DNA of 35,584 nt, from positions 1 to 35,584 of the forward strand of contig JAHHHS010000073.1 of NCBI GenBank assembly GCA_019359215.1, given 5' to 3'. Positions within the stretch are counted from its first letter, which is position 1, and each line of letters begins with the position of its first letter. The notes under the pieces are model-generated. The model made no database searches and was not told the origin of the DNA. It was given only the letters and a program-made list of their open reading frames with translations. The stretch comes from Nostoc indistinguendum CM1-VF10 (GTDB taxonomy: Bacteria > Cyanobacteriota > Cyanobacteriia > Cyanobacteriales > Nostocaceae). The position numbers and the translations under genes were made by a program. Below, one piece after another: positions 24,090 through 33,475 of the stretch.

Positions 24090-27000
24090 TTAGCTACCAT
24101 GACACTGAATTGGGTTATGCCTGGAAGTATGATGAGTAGCGTTAGATGAATTAGCAGTGAGGACTATTTCTCCTTTGGCGTTTAGCACTGCACCTGTAGC
24201 TTCAACAATGCGTTGAGGAGTGGAGGTCGTTGGTTTAGTTGTTGGTTTGTTAGTAACAGGTGGTATGGAACGGTTGTTATTGCTGAGTTTAAAAGGCACC
24301 CAATCTATTTGGGTTGCATCTGGAGTGAGGATGTCTTTGGGATTGGGTGGTAAACCGCCGCGTCCGGTGATCACAAATCGGTTTTGGGCGTAACCTGGAC
24401 TATAGCAGCCTTGGGCTAGTTGGGTATCAACTGGTACTGTTGGCAATTCAACTAAGCCACTGTTGGGGTCGATACCAGGTGTATTCAGTTCTACAGTGCC
24501 TTGTGTACCAAATTCTGAACTAGCAGTGATGTCACTCAAGGGAGTTGGACTTTCACGGAACTCAATACCATATATACCAAAGGCTCGGATATCTACTCTC
24601 CCACCTGTGCCTGTAAAAGCATTAGCAGTGATGTCGCTGTTTTCGTTGGGGACAGCAACAATGAAGCCAGACGGGGCATCAATATTAATGTTGCCGCCAT
24701 TACCACCAGATTGTGCTATGCCTGCGGTGGTAGAGATTTGGGCGCCACGACGCAGAAGCAGTAAATCAGTTTGTAATTTGATATTGCCACCGTTACCTGA
24801 TGCAGATTGGGCGTTGAGTCTACCACTGTTGTCTAGGGTAATTCTAGGTGAGGTGACGATAATATCTCCAGCAGTACCCGTCGGACTTTGGGAGTTAACG
24901 AACAAGCCACTGGTAAAGTTTGAACCACTACCCGAAATGTTAACTTGAGCAGCAGCATTAACTTTGATTGTGCCTGCATTCCCTTGTCCAAACGTTGAGG
25001 CAGAAAGAAAAGCGCCATTTTGTAACGAGAAGGAACCAGAATCGATGGTGATGTTACCCCCATTGCCAACAGTCCCAGTATCCACCCGACTGAAAATCGC
25101 ACTAACAAAACCGTTCTTTTCCCCAATAATATCAACAGCACCAGTAACATTAACATTGACATTGCCCGCATCCCCCCGTCCTGCTGGCTGGCTAGCAGAT
25201 GCACCACGAGTACTGGTTAGCAGTTGAGCGCTATCAATTAGTGATAGTGTTGCAGCATTAATATCGATATTACCTGCCTTACCTACACCCCCAGATTCCA
25301 CCGTGCTGAAGATGCCAACATCTGCAAGAGAAACAGCATCTCGTGCCCGCACTGTCACATTCCCCGCATTCCCTTGTCCACTGGTTGAGACAGCAAGTCG
25401 AGCGCCATCGCGTAATGAGAAGTCACCAGAATCGATAGTAATATTACCCCCATTGCCAACAGTCCCAGTATCCACTCGACTGCTAATCCCACTAACAAAA
25501 CCATTTTTCTCCCCAGCAATATTAACAGCACCAGTAACATTAACATTGACATTCCCTGCATCCCCGCGTCCTGGTGGCTGGTTCCCAGATGCACCGCGAG
25601 TAAGGGTTAGCAGGTTAGCGCCATTAATTAGTGATAGTATTGCCGCATTGATGTCGATATTGCCACCTTTACCTACACCCCCAGATTCCACCGTGCTGAA
25701 GATATAAGCATTATCTGCAAGAGAAACAGCATCTCGTGCCCGCACTGTCACATTCCCTGCATTCCCTTGTCCACGGGTTGAGGCAGTAAGTGCAGCGCCA
25801 TCGCGTAATGAGAAGTCACCAGAATCGATAGTAATATTACCCCCATTGCCAACAGTCCCAGTATCCACTCGACTGCTAATCCCACTAACAAAACCATTTT
25901 TCTCCCCAGCAATATTAACAGCACCAGTAACATTAACATTGACATTCCCCGCATCCCTGCGTCCTGGTGGCTGGTTCCCAGATGCACCGCGAGTAAGGGT
26001 TAGCAGGTTAGCGCCATTAATTAGTGATAGTGTTGCCGCATTGATGTCGATATTGCCACCTTTACCTACACCCCCAGATTCCACTGTGCTGAAGATATTA
26101 GCATCTGCAAGAGAAACAGCATCTTTTGCCCGCACTGTCACATTCCCTGCATTCCCCTGTCCAAATGTTGAGGCTTCAAGTTGAGCGCGATCGCGTAATG
26201 AGAAGTCACCAGAATCGATAGTAATATTACCCCCATTGCCAACAGTCCCAGTATCCACTCGACTGCTAATCCCACTAACAAAACCATTTTTCTCCCCAGC
26301 AATATTAACAGCACCAGTAACATTAACATTGACATTCCCCGCATCCCTGCGTCCTGGTGGCTGGTTCCCAGATGCACCGCGAGTAAGGGTTAGCAGGTTA
26401 GCGCCATTAATTAGTGATAGTGTTGCCGCATTGATGTCGATATTGCCACCTTTACCTACACCCCCAGATTCCACTGTGCTGAAGATATTAGCATCTGCAA
26501 GAGAAACAGCATCTTTTGCACTGACTGCCACATTCCCCGCATTCCCTTCTCCAAAAGTTGAGGCTTGAAGTAGAGCGCCATCTTGTAACGAGAAAGAACC
26601 AGAATCGATAATAATATTACCCCCATTGCCAACTGTACCAGTTCCCACGAAGCTGCCAATCCCACTCCTGAAACCATTTTTCTCCCCAGCAATATTAACA
26701 GCACCAGTAACATTAACATTGACATTCCCCGCATCCCCCTGCCCTGCTGGCTGGTTTCCAGATGCACCGCGAGTAAGGGTTTGCAATTGAGCGCCATCAA
26801 GAAGTGATAGTGTTGCAGCATTGATGTCAATATTGCCGCCCTTACCTACACTCCCTTCATCCACCGTGCTGAAGATGCCAACATCTGCAAGAAAAACAGC
26901 ATCTCGTGTCCGCACTGTCACATTTCCCCCATTGCCTTGTCCAAGGGTTGAGGCTTGAAGTAGAGCGCCATCTTGTAACGAGAAGGAACCAGAATCGATA

Positions 27001-28037
27001 GCAATATTACCCCCATCGCCAAGTGACCCCAAACGCACAAGATTGCTAACACTACTCCCAGTGCCAGCAATTTTAATTTCCCCGGTAGCATTCAGCGTAA
27101 TGTCTCCCCCAATTGTTTCAGGTGTCCCCAAACCTTGCCCAATACCAGCACTTAAAACACTTCCTCCTAAAATCTCTAGATTCCTAGCATTTACTGCAAT
27201 ATTACCGCCACCAGCCCCAGTTACAAATACACCTGTTTGATTGGTAAGAGATACCGAAGCTCGTGCAACATTATCAGGAAATTTCAAACTGAGATTATCG
27301 TCATCTACACCCAACGCTACAGTACCAGGTTCACCTAACCCTCCTAACTCAACTCGTCCACCATTAGCATTTAATCGTCCCCCATCCATGCTGACATTAC
27401 CACCCACCAGCAATAAACTTTTACCATTTGGTACTCGTAAACCATAAGCGTTTAAGCCTGCTGGATCTCTTCCTGCAAATGCAATTGAGTTATTTTGAAT
27501 ACCTCCGTTTTGATTAATCTGATTAAACAGCAATGCTGAAGGATTAATAGTCAACAACGGTGAGGGGACATTTTTCTCAGTAGCGCTAAAAAGTCCTCGA
27601 TTTCCAAATTGCAGTGCATTCGCTGTAGTTCCAACAAAAGAACCACCAATATTCAATTGGGCACCCTGTCCAAAAATAATCCCTGAAGGATTAATTAGAA
27701 ACAGGTTAGCTGTGCCGTTAGCACGAATTATTCCATCAATAGTAGAAGCTGACCCACCTGTAACTCGACTAATAATATTTTGAATATCAACAGCATTATT
27801 AAAAGAAGCGGTGCCACCAGTAGGCACAGAAAACTCGCCAAAGCTGTGAAACAAATTACTTCCTGCTTGCGTTCCTCCTGTGATATTGAGGGTGCTACCA
27901 TCTGGTGTAACAATGGAATTATTAGGCAGAGTGCTATCAGGGGTAATTTGTTGGGCAAGCGCATAATTGTCTGTACCAAAGCTGATACTGACGATAACTA
28001 CTAAACTACTCCAAAGAGTAATACTCAAACTGGACAT
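24090..28037 (-). CDS. Filamentous-haemagglutinin-like secreted protein (TpsA exoprotein)
   Basis: About 1315 residues from ATG 28037 (an ATG at 28112 adds 25). A signal peptide ends near NYALAQQ. An N-terminal TPS secretion domain follows: DGSTLNITGG, LFHSFGEFSVPTGGTASFNN, NLFLINPSGIIFGQGAQLNI. The middle is a long beta-helix with near-identical units of about 130 residues (GNGGNITIDSGDFSLRDGA, GNAGNVTVRA). The end is of cyanobacterial type: GCYSPGYAQNRFVITGRGGL, PNPKD, and Cys near the last residue. Such proteins cross the outer membrane through a TpsB/Omp85 pore, not found here, and serve in adhesion or surface structure. Its 3' end faces that of the gene at 23134 with a gap of about five bases. 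Confidence 0.88.
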   Translation of the reverse strand: MSSLSITLWSSLVVIVSISFGTDNYALAQQITPDSTLPNNSIVTPDGSTLNITGGTQAGSNLFHSFGEFSVPTGGTASFNNAVDIQNIISRVTGGSASTIDGIIRANGTANLFLINPSGIIFGQGAQLNIGGSFVGTTANALQFGNRGLFSATEKNVPSPLLTINPSALLFNQINQNGGIQNNSIAFAGRDPAGLNAYGLRVPNGKSLLLVGGNVSMDGGRLNANGGRVELGGLGEPGTVALGVDDDNLSLKFPDNVARASVSLTNQTGVFVTGAGGGNIAVNARNLEILGGSVLSAGIGQGLGTPETIGGDITLNATGEIKIAGTGSSVSNLVRLGSLGDGGNIAIDSGSFSLQDGALLQASTLGQGNGGNVTVRTRDAVFLADVGIFSTVDEGSVGKGGNIDINAATLSLLDGAQLQTLTRGASGNQPAGQGDAGNVNVNVTGAVNIAGEKNGFRSGIGSFVGTGTVGNGGNIIIDSGSFSLQDGALLQASTFGEGNAGNVAVSAKDAVSLADANIFSTVESGGVGKGGNIDINAATLSLINGANLLTLTRGASGNQPPGRRDAGNVNVNVTGAVNIAGEKNGFVSGISSRVDTGTVGNGGNITIDSGDFSLRDRAQLEASTFGQGNAGNVTVRAKDAVSLADANIFSTVESGGVGKGGNIDINAATLSLINGANLLTLTRGASGNQPPGRRDAGNVNVNVTGAVNIAGEKNGFVSGISSRVDTGTVGNGGNITIDSGDFSLRDGAALTASTRGQGNAGNVTVRARDAVSLADNAYIFSTVESGGVGKGGNIDINAAILSLINGANLLTLTRGASGNQPPGRGDAGNVNVNVTGAVNIAGEKNGFVSGISSRVDTGTVGNGGNITIDSGDFSLRDGARLAVSTSGQGNAGNVTVRARDAVSLADVGIFSTVESGGVGKAGNIDINAATLSLIDSAQLLTSTRGASASQPAGRGDAGNVNVNVTGAVDIIGEKNGFVSAIFSRVDTGTVGNGGNITIDSGSFSLQNGAFLSASTFGQGNAGTIKVNAAAQVNISGSGSNFTSGLFVNSQSPTGTAGDIIVTSPRITLDNSGRLNAQSASGNGGNIKLQTDLLLLRRGAQISTTAGIAQSGGNGGNINIDAPSGFIVAVPNENSDITANAFTGTGGRVDIRAFGIYGIEFRESPTPLSDITASSEFGTQGTVELNTPGIDPNSGLVELPTVPVDTQLAQGCYSPGYAQNRFVITGRGGLPPNPKDILTPDATQIDWVPFKLSNNNRSIPPVTNKPTTKPTTSTPQRIVEATGAVLNAKGEIVLTANSSNATHHTSRHNPIQCHGS
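24960..26990 (-). repeat. Tandem 390-bp coding repeats in the haemagglutinin-like gene
   Basis: The marker CCATTTTTCTCCCCAGC recurs at 25501, 25894, 26284 and 26674, and a diverged form at 25111: spacings 390, 393, 390 and 390. Units at 25820-26110 and 26210-26500 look almost identical, so expansion by recombination is recent. Each unit encodes one 130-residue stretch of the beta-helix; the 393-bp spacing reflects one extra codon. Confidence 0.85.
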
Positions 28038-28112
28038 TGCAAGTCTCCACCAATAGCAGTAACTATAGTTAAGCATAAATGAGGTTATTAGCTGCATAGC
28101 ACTTAACAGCAA

Positions 28113-28510
28113 GTCATAGCCTAACTATGTTGTTTATCCGGTTTGATAGTTTCACTCCTGCATCCCAAACCACCGCATGATCTCGGCTAATTCCACAGAT
28201 TCTCCATTGGGGTGTACACAACCCCATCCGACATAACCCTGTTTTGTCAAATTGGGAGAATACAAAAACTTTGCTGAAATGATTTTAAAGCCAGGACTTT
28301 GGTGTTCTCATTCAATCGATAACACATGGTTTAGACAATGGCTAAGTCAGTTAAATTGCCTTTGTAATCACTAATCTCAATCACGGCATCACTGAGGGCG
28401 AGTCTATTGTCCCATCACTGTTATTGTCTATGCTCTGGGATATCACTTGACCGTCGCCATCGTAAGTATAAGTTGTGGTCATAAATTTATGTTTCTAAAT
28501 AGTTATAATC
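28113..28510. other. Region upstream of the haemagglutinin gene with coding scraps
   Basis: Besides the remnant at 28331-28482, the leftward frame from about 28299 to 28152 is open and reads GFKIISAKFLYSPNLTKQGY, then VGWGCVHPNGESVELAEIMR, then WFGMQE and a stop. It has no start and looks like the last 48 residues of a lost gene. The promoter of the haemagglutinin gene should lie here; none can be pinned down. Confidence 0.4.
28331..28482 (-). pseudogene. Remnant of a repeat-type calcium-binding-like protein
   Basis: Leftward from ATG 28482 it reads MTTTYTYDGDGQVISQSIDN, then NSDGTIDS. A one-base shift gives LSDAVIEISDYKGNLTDLAI and a stop. The D-N-N-S-D-G-T-I-D-S pattern is an EF-hand-like acidic loop as in thrombospondin-type-3 or similar extracellular repeats. 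Only this scrap remains. Confidence 0.45.
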
Positions 28511-28735
28511 ATTGCTTTATTTGACCTTACTCTTATATCAGGCAAGAATTAAAAAAATATGAAAACTTGAGAATTGTACTGAGTATTCCTTGATATTTGG
28601 TGTAGGAGTAGATAAGAGAAATTATTTAAGGCAAGTTGGCTAAAATATTGCAATTTTCATAGTTATTCAATTTTTTACTGATATATGATTAGAAGCTTGA
28701 CTTAGAAAAGAATTTTAAAAATTTTTTACTACCAG
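28511..28735 (+). repeat. 225-bp direct repeat, copy 1
   Basis: Starts ATTGCTTTATTTGACCTTAC and includes GAGTAGATAAGAGAAATTAT. It matches 31074-31297 along its length in the same orientation. The two copies bracket the inverted-duplication arm and the IS630-type element. Confidence 0.8.
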
Positions 28736-28780
28736 TGATTCTTAGATGCGTACAGCCTTTGTTTAGATCCCAAGACTAGT

Positions 28781-29510
28781 AGCCAAACTCATTTAATCAC
28801 CACATCCGCCACCGCCTCCGTCACCGCCGCCACCACATCCGTCACCAGTGCCACCGCCGCCTCCCTCCGTCACCACCACTGTAAGCACTATAACCACCGT
28901 CACCACTACCACGACTGCTCCTGTAACTACTGTCACTCCTTCCGCGGAATATAAAAAATAGTATGAGAAGAAGAATTCCTAGAAAAATCCCGAGACTCCA
29001 CGAATTTGAACTTTGCGATTCTTGACCTTTAGCACGGTTAATTTCTGGTTGGACTTCTTGAGTTGCTTTTTATGCAATAAATTCTGTTTGTTTAGGTTTT
29101 TGTTCTACTATTTGTTTAGATTCAATAGCTGCACTAAACTTTGGAGAAAATGCAAAAAATACTAAAGAAACATCATCAACAATCAAATTATAAGATGCCA
29201 TACGTATTTTGAGATATTGCTCAATTTCTTCTTTAGTTTATCAAACAAAATTCAGTTCTGACTTTTAACTCTTAGAAAGAAAACCTCCAGGTTCAAAAAT
29301 TACAGGCTAAAACAGAAGATACTCAAACTGAGTGATATGATGTGCGAATCTGTGATTTATTAAGATATTCTGCAAGAAGGACTCGAACAAGATTTTGAGC
29401 AGATTATTTAACAAAAAGTTTAGGAAATTGCAATCGATACGCTCAATGAATAAGTTGTGATCGCATTAATTGTCAGTATCATAGCTTTGACATTGAGCAA
29501 GTTCAGCAAT
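28781..29510 (-). repeat. Right arm of the long inverted duplication
   Basis: Inverted counterpart of 2405-3152: the broken Gly-rich gene (28797-29201) and the Rpn-tail remnant (29285-29550). It ends at CTAGTAGCCAAACTCATT on its left side. The two arms lie about 25.6 kb apart. Confidence 0.85.
28797..29201 (-). pseudogene. Broken copy of the Gly-rich membrane protein gene
   Basis: Same layout as the intact gene at 2730-3134, starting at ATG 29201. Codon CAA (Gln) of the intact copy is TAA here (29070-29072), ending the frame after about 43 residues. An extra G near 28862 (GGAGGGAGG) shifts the Gly-rich tail. The transmembrane stretch is still recognisable. Confidence 0.85.
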
Positions 29511-29550
29511 TATAAGCTTAGTTGACACTGTTTATAAGTGAGGATGGCAG
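29285..29550 (+). pseudogene. Second decayed Rpn-type nuclease tail
   Basis: Reads MMCESVIYQDILQEGLEQDF, FEQII, stop, then EIAI-TLNE and IEQVQQL in shifted frames, parallel to the remnant at 2293-2650. Several stops are present. Only the C-terminal tail is represented. Confidence 0.55.
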
Positions 29551-29816
29551 CGAGTTGCAGATTATGCGTCCCCGTTTTCAGAAAGTAATTGGTCGCTTGG
29601 CAGTATCAATGCAAGGGAATCTTGATCTACACCTTCTGTATTAATAGACAAGCACCGTTAAGCAGCAATTGCTATAGCTGCACGCTATTCTGAGACAGTG
29701 TGATTGCTACTGCAAAAGTTCTTTTCTAAATTTGGTAGTTCCTGAATTAAAATCAGAAGTCGGCTCATAGCTTTTCGCCATTCCCGGCTGCCGTGGGTCA
29801 TGACAAAGTGCTGCTA
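29551..29816. other. Short stretch left of the IS630-type element
   Basis: On the + strand, 29558-29640 reads LQIMRPRFQKVIGRLAVSMQ then GNLDLHLLY without a start, a possible coding scrap. On the - strand, 29714-29816 is open and continues across the IS (see 29714-31060). No complete gene. Confidence 0.35.
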
Positions 29817-29818
29817 TA

Positions 29819-30968
29819 CTAAAAACGGCTAAAGATTGGACTTTTATTTAACGGCAAAAATAGGTAGTATAAGCAAATAATCAATAAGCTGCTATTAAAA
29901 CATAAAGTCTGATGTTGAGAATAGATTTTACGCAAGAAGACATTGATAAGCTGCATTATGAAAGATATCATCATCCTCATCCATTAGTACAAAAAAAGAT
30001 GGAAGTTCTGTATCTCAAAAGCCAAGGTATAAAACATAAAGACATTTATAGTTTGTGCAAGATATCGAAAACAACGTTAACAACATATATTAAACAATAT
30101 CAATTAGGAGGGGTAGAAGAACTTAAAAAAATCGAATATAAAGGACGACCAAGTGAATTAAATAATAAGAGTGATATTTTGAAAGAATATTTTGAAAAAT
30201 TTCCAGCTTCCAGTGTTGCAGAAGCAAGCGATGCTATTGAAAAAATAACTGGTATTAAGCGCAGTCCAACACAAGTGAGAGAATTTTTAAAAAGAATTGG
30301 TTTGCGTTGCTTAAAGGTGGGTTATGTGCCGGGAAAGTCAGTAGAATCAAAAAAGATTGAAGAGGTAAAACAATATAGGAGCGAAACGCTAGAACCGCTG
30401 CTGGAAGAGGCTATAGCCGGAGAAAAAGCAGTTTTCTTTGTTGATGCAGCGCACTTTGTACATCGAGCGTACAAAGTATTTTATGGTGTTTTACAAGGAC
30501 ATTTATATGTTCACCTTCTGGTCGAAAAAGATTTAATGTTTTAGGAGCAGTTAACGCAGTCAGTAAGGAAATAATTACAATAACAAATGAAACTTATATT
30601 AATTCAGAAACTATTTGTCAATTGCTGTTTAAGTTAGCTAATTTGGGTTTAAATATTCCAATTACTCTAGTATTAGATAATGCTAAGTATCAAAAGTGTA
30701 AGCTGGTACAAGACTATGCCAAGCAATTGGGCATACAGTTATGTTATTTACCTTCTTATTCACCACAGTTAAATTTAATTGAGCGATTTTGGAAGTTTAT
30801 TAGAAATGAATGTTTATACTCTAAATACTATGCTAACTTTGCTGATTTTAAGTTAGCAATATCTAACTGTATTAACACCGCTAATACTGACAAACAGGAA
30901 AAGCTAGATAGCTTGTTGTCTCTGAATTTTCAGACTTTTCAAAAAGTCCAAGTTTTAACCGTTTAGAG
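29819..30968 (+). mobile_element. IS630-family insertion sequence, 1150 bp
   Basis: Imperfect terminal inverted repeats: left CTAAAAACGGCTAAAGATTG(GAC), right reverse-complemented CTCTAAACGGTTAAAACTTG(GAC). TA flanks both ends (29817-29818 and 30969-30970), the standard IS630 target. It contains one transposase gene with a frameshift. Confidence 0.85.
29912..30966 (+). pseudogene. IS630-family transposase, frameshifted
   Basis: The N-terminal half (29912 to about 30480) has helix-turn-helix parts (LYLKSQGIKHKDIYSLCKIS, SPTQVREFLKRIGLRCLK) and the first catalytic Asp in AVFFVDAAHF. Near 30481 the frame shifts; the other frame reads LWCFTRTFICSPSGRKRFNV and LGAVNAVSKE, and continues through the second Asp (TLVLDNAKYQK) and the Glu (LNLIERFWKFIRNE) to 30966. 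A T missing from the run in GTATTTTATGG would explain it. Either the gene is dead or a slippage event makes the full 350-residue protein. Confidence 0.85.
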
Positions 30969-31073
30969 TATATCAATTGGCGTAGGCTGGCGTAAGCGCT
31001 CATCCGGATCATCCATAAAAGCTTTTACCAAAGAATAATACAGTAGACGCAAGATAGCAGCAAACTTATAAGC

Positions 31074-31297
31074 ATTGCTTTACTTGCCCTTACTTTTATA
31101 TCAGGCAAGAATCAAAAAAATATGAAAACTTTAGAATTGCACTGAGTATTCCTTGAGTTCCAGTGTAGGAGTAGATAAGAGAAATTATTTAAGGCAAGTT
31201 GGTTAAAATATTGCAATTTTCATATTTATTCAATTTTTTACTGATATAGGATTAGAGGTTTGAACTTAAAAGAGATTTTGAAAACTTGTTACCAGTT
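31074..31297 (+). repeat. 225-bp direct repeat, copy 2
   Basis: Second copy of 28511-28735, with differences such as CTTACTTTTATATCAGG for CTTACTCTTATATCAGG. It lies just right of the IS630-type element and cuts the ORF fragment described at 29714-31060. Confidence 0.8.
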
Positions 31298-32000
31298 AGG
31301 TTTGAGCAACAGTTTTCATAACTTTTTAATTTTATCCTGATTTAGAGGTAAGGGGTTGATTAAAGCGATAGTGCAAATTAGGTTGAGCCATGTGCAGGTA
31401 TTCCTGCGCTGTTGAAGCTAGTTGTTGAAGCAAAACATCTATTTCGTCAAATCAGGTTTGATTCACTCTGCAATCTAAAAGTTTGCTTTCCCTCTATATT
31501 TATTTCTGGCAACAGAGGGCAAATTTTATGTGAAAGAGCTTTTATTGTTACAAAACTTTGTATTTAACTACTAGCTTAAAATTTTGTAACAAAATCCCAA
31601 TTTTGCATAAAAGCCCACTTGAAAAAGCTGATAGATAAATAGAAGTACTTCACGAACTAGTTTGCTGATTTTTCTAACTAATAGAAATTAAATCCTAGGA
31701 AAAACAATTATTTGACCTTACTCTTATATCAGGCAAAAATCAAAAAAATATGAAAACTTTGGGGTAGGGGTGCTCTTGTGCAAAGGGGAATTTCTTGCGT
31801 TCGTATGCCTAAAACTTCTTCTTTCTCCCCTACTCCTTTGCTCAAGAGCACAAGAGCCGCCTCAACGATTTTCTCTGTTCTTAGTGTCATTCTCTATGCG
31901 CCTTTGCGGTAGCCTACGGCTTGACGCTCTGCGTCTAAGTTTTTCCATTATTTTGCGTAAGTTCTGTCATTGTTCAATATTCAACAGAGGTAAAGAAAGA
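31298..32000. other. Non-coding region upstream of the alginate lyase
   Basis: No gene is seen. At 31536-31615 an inverted repeat (GAGCTTTTAT...ATAAAAGCCC with inner GTTACAAAA/TTTTGTAAC) forms a possible tiny hairpin element. 31709-31761 is a third, partial copy of the 225-bp direct repeat. 31762-31945 holds a GC-rich imperfect palindrome (GGTGCTCTTGTGCAAAGGGG facing CAAGAGCACAAGAGCC) and a dispersed repeat (GCGGTAGCCTACGGC). The lyase ribosome-binding site AGAGG is at 31986-31990. Confidence 0.5.
31709..31761 (+). repeat. Partial third copy of the direct repeat
   Basis: TATTTGACCTTACTCTTATA and onward to ATGAAAACTTTG matches the first 50 bases of the units at 28511 and 31074, then diverges. 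Confidence 0.7.
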
Positions 32001-33341
32001 ATGAATACAAAACTTTCAAAGCTGTCTTTTACGATAGGTATCTCGGCTGCAATGATAGCTGGTGCTTCTGTAGCATCGCCTACCATTGTGTCGTTCAACG
32101 ATGCTACTGCCACATCTACCAGTGGTTCGTTTGTTGCGGACAACGTTATTGACAAAAATAAGAATACCCATTGGGAGGCTGATGCTCGTGGTGCAACCTG
32201 GATAGCGAAATTCAGTAGCTGCCAGCGCGTAGATGATCTAGTGCTTAACTGGTACGGCACGAACAAGTATACCTACAGCGTACAGCTTTCCAAGGACAAT
32301 GGTGCAACCTGGACTACTGTGGTCAGTAACACCTCTGGCAAAGGCAATAAAGACGCGCAAAACGTGACCGACCAAGCCGCCAACGCGATTAAGATTGTGG
32401 GTGATAGCGATTCTAGATTGCGTATCGACGAATTGAAGGTTAATTCGCTGGGTTCGACCAATGGCTGTACGAGCAGTGGTACTTCAAATTCCTCAGATGA
32501 TGAGAGCAGTGACACTTCAAATCCCTCAAATGATCAGGTCTTAGATGGTAACGCTCAATACCCGGCTGATGTACTTGATCTAAGCAAGTGGAAGATCACC
32601 CTGCCAATCAGCTTGAATTCCCCGCCCAACTCAAACAAGGCAACGGAAATTAAGCAGCCGCAACTCAAGACATACAGTAATTCCGAATATTTTCGTCTAA
32701 ATGCTGCCAAGAATGGTGTGCTTTTGAAAGCGATCGCAGGTGGCGCACGTACCAGCAAAAATACTGCTTACGCCCGTTCTGAACTGCGTGAAATGCAGGG
32801 TGATGGTACGGAGTCGGCTGCCTGGAGCTGTACGAATACGGATCATGCCATGTACCTGGAACAGACCCTGTTGCACACCACCAGGAATAAGCCGGAAGCC
32901 ACCATTGGGCAGATCCATGACTCAAAAAACGACCTCGTGATGGTGAAGTACTTTGGCCCTTCCTTTGCTAACGGCTCGACGGACATCGGCAAGCTTGAAG
33001 CCCGCTTCAACAACGATGATGTTACCAAGCTTCTCGACAGCACCTATAAGATTGGCGATCCGATGACTATCGATATTGCTGTTACATCCGGTGGCAATGT
33101 TACCGTCAACTATAAAAACCTGCGTTCCGGTGTAACGAGTAGTACTGGTAGAGTGAAGATGACGGGTATTATCGGTTCCTGTTACTTTAAAGCTGGCATG
33201 TATATTCAAGCTTGCTCAAAGACTGATATTTACGGCAAAACCAACACTGTGTGTGCGAACAAAAACTTATCTGCTAATAAATACGAAACTGACCCTTACG
33301 CTTACGCGGAATTAGAAGTACGCAAAATTACCCTACGCTAA
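32001..33341 (+). CDS. Secreted alginate lyase (PL7) with carbohydrate-binding-like domain
   Basis: 446 residues from ATG 32001; an upstream frame to 31770 runs through repeats and is not used. A signal peptide (1-25) ends at ASVAS. A discoidin/CBM-like beta-sandwich at 30-150 (FVADNVIDKNKNTHWEADA, VDDLVLNWYG, YSVQLSKDNGATW) is followed by a Ser/Asp/Thr linker (155-180). The catalytic domain at 185-446 shows the PL7 signatures RSELREM (259-265), QIHD (304-307) and YFKAGMY (395-401). It cleaves alginate, or a related uronate polymer, by beta-elimination outside the cell. Its GC-richer codons and marine-bacterial style differ from the AT-rich surroundings, suggesting transfer. No other alginate genes are nearby. 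Confidence 0.9.
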   Translation: MNTKLSKLSFTIGISAAMIAGASVASPTIVSFNDATATSTSGSFVADNVIDKNKNTHWEADARGATWIAKFSSCQRVDDLVLNWYGTNKYTYSVQLSKDNGATWTTVVSNTSGKGNKDAQNVTDQAANAIKIVGDSDSRLRIDELKVNSLGSTNGCTSSGTSNSSDDESSDTSNPSNDQVLDGNAQYPADVLDLSKWKITLPISLNSPPNSNKATEIKQPQLKTYSNSEYFRLNAAKNGVLLKAIAGGARTSKNTAYARSELREMQGDGTESAAWSCTNTDHAMYLEQTLLHTTRNKPEATIGQIHDSKNDLVMVKYFGPSFANGSTDIGKLEARFNNDDVTKLLDSTYKIGDPMTIDIAVTSGGNVTVNYKNLRSGVTSSTGRVKMTGIIGSCYFKAGMYIQACSKTDIYGKTNTVCANKNLSANKYETDPYAYAELEVRKITLR

Positions 33342-33475
33342 TTCGCAGAGGCTTTCAGCTTTTTTACCAGTATGTAAATTTCCCAAAAAAGAAGCAGAGG
33401 GCAGTCCCGTCACTTGGCCGTTGGACTACTTTGAGCGGACTAATTCACTCAACTCTTTACCAAAGCTTTCTCTCA

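Larger units (their letters stand above)
29714..31060 (-). pseudogene. Leftward ORF fragment split by the IS630-type element
   Basis: Right of the IS, 31060 down to 30969 reads AYKFAAILRLLYYSLVKAFM then DDPDERLRQPTPIDI. After removal of 29819-30968 and one TA it continues in frame as AALCHDPRQPGMAKSYEPTS and on to KELLQ and a stop at about 29714. The joined frame is about 70 codons with no start, because the 225-bp direct repeat begins directly upstream at 31074. The family is not recognised, and chance openness cannot be excluded. Confidence 0.35.

Noticed and set aside
24463..27447. Several long open frames opposite and beside the haemagglutinin gene
   Set aside because: They repeat with the 390-bp period and are shadows of the repetitive coding sequence.
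31770..32000. 77-residue N-terminal extension of the alginate lyase
   Set aside because: It runs through a palindrome and a dispersed repeat. The ATG at 32001 has AGAGG upstream and begins a clear signal peptide.
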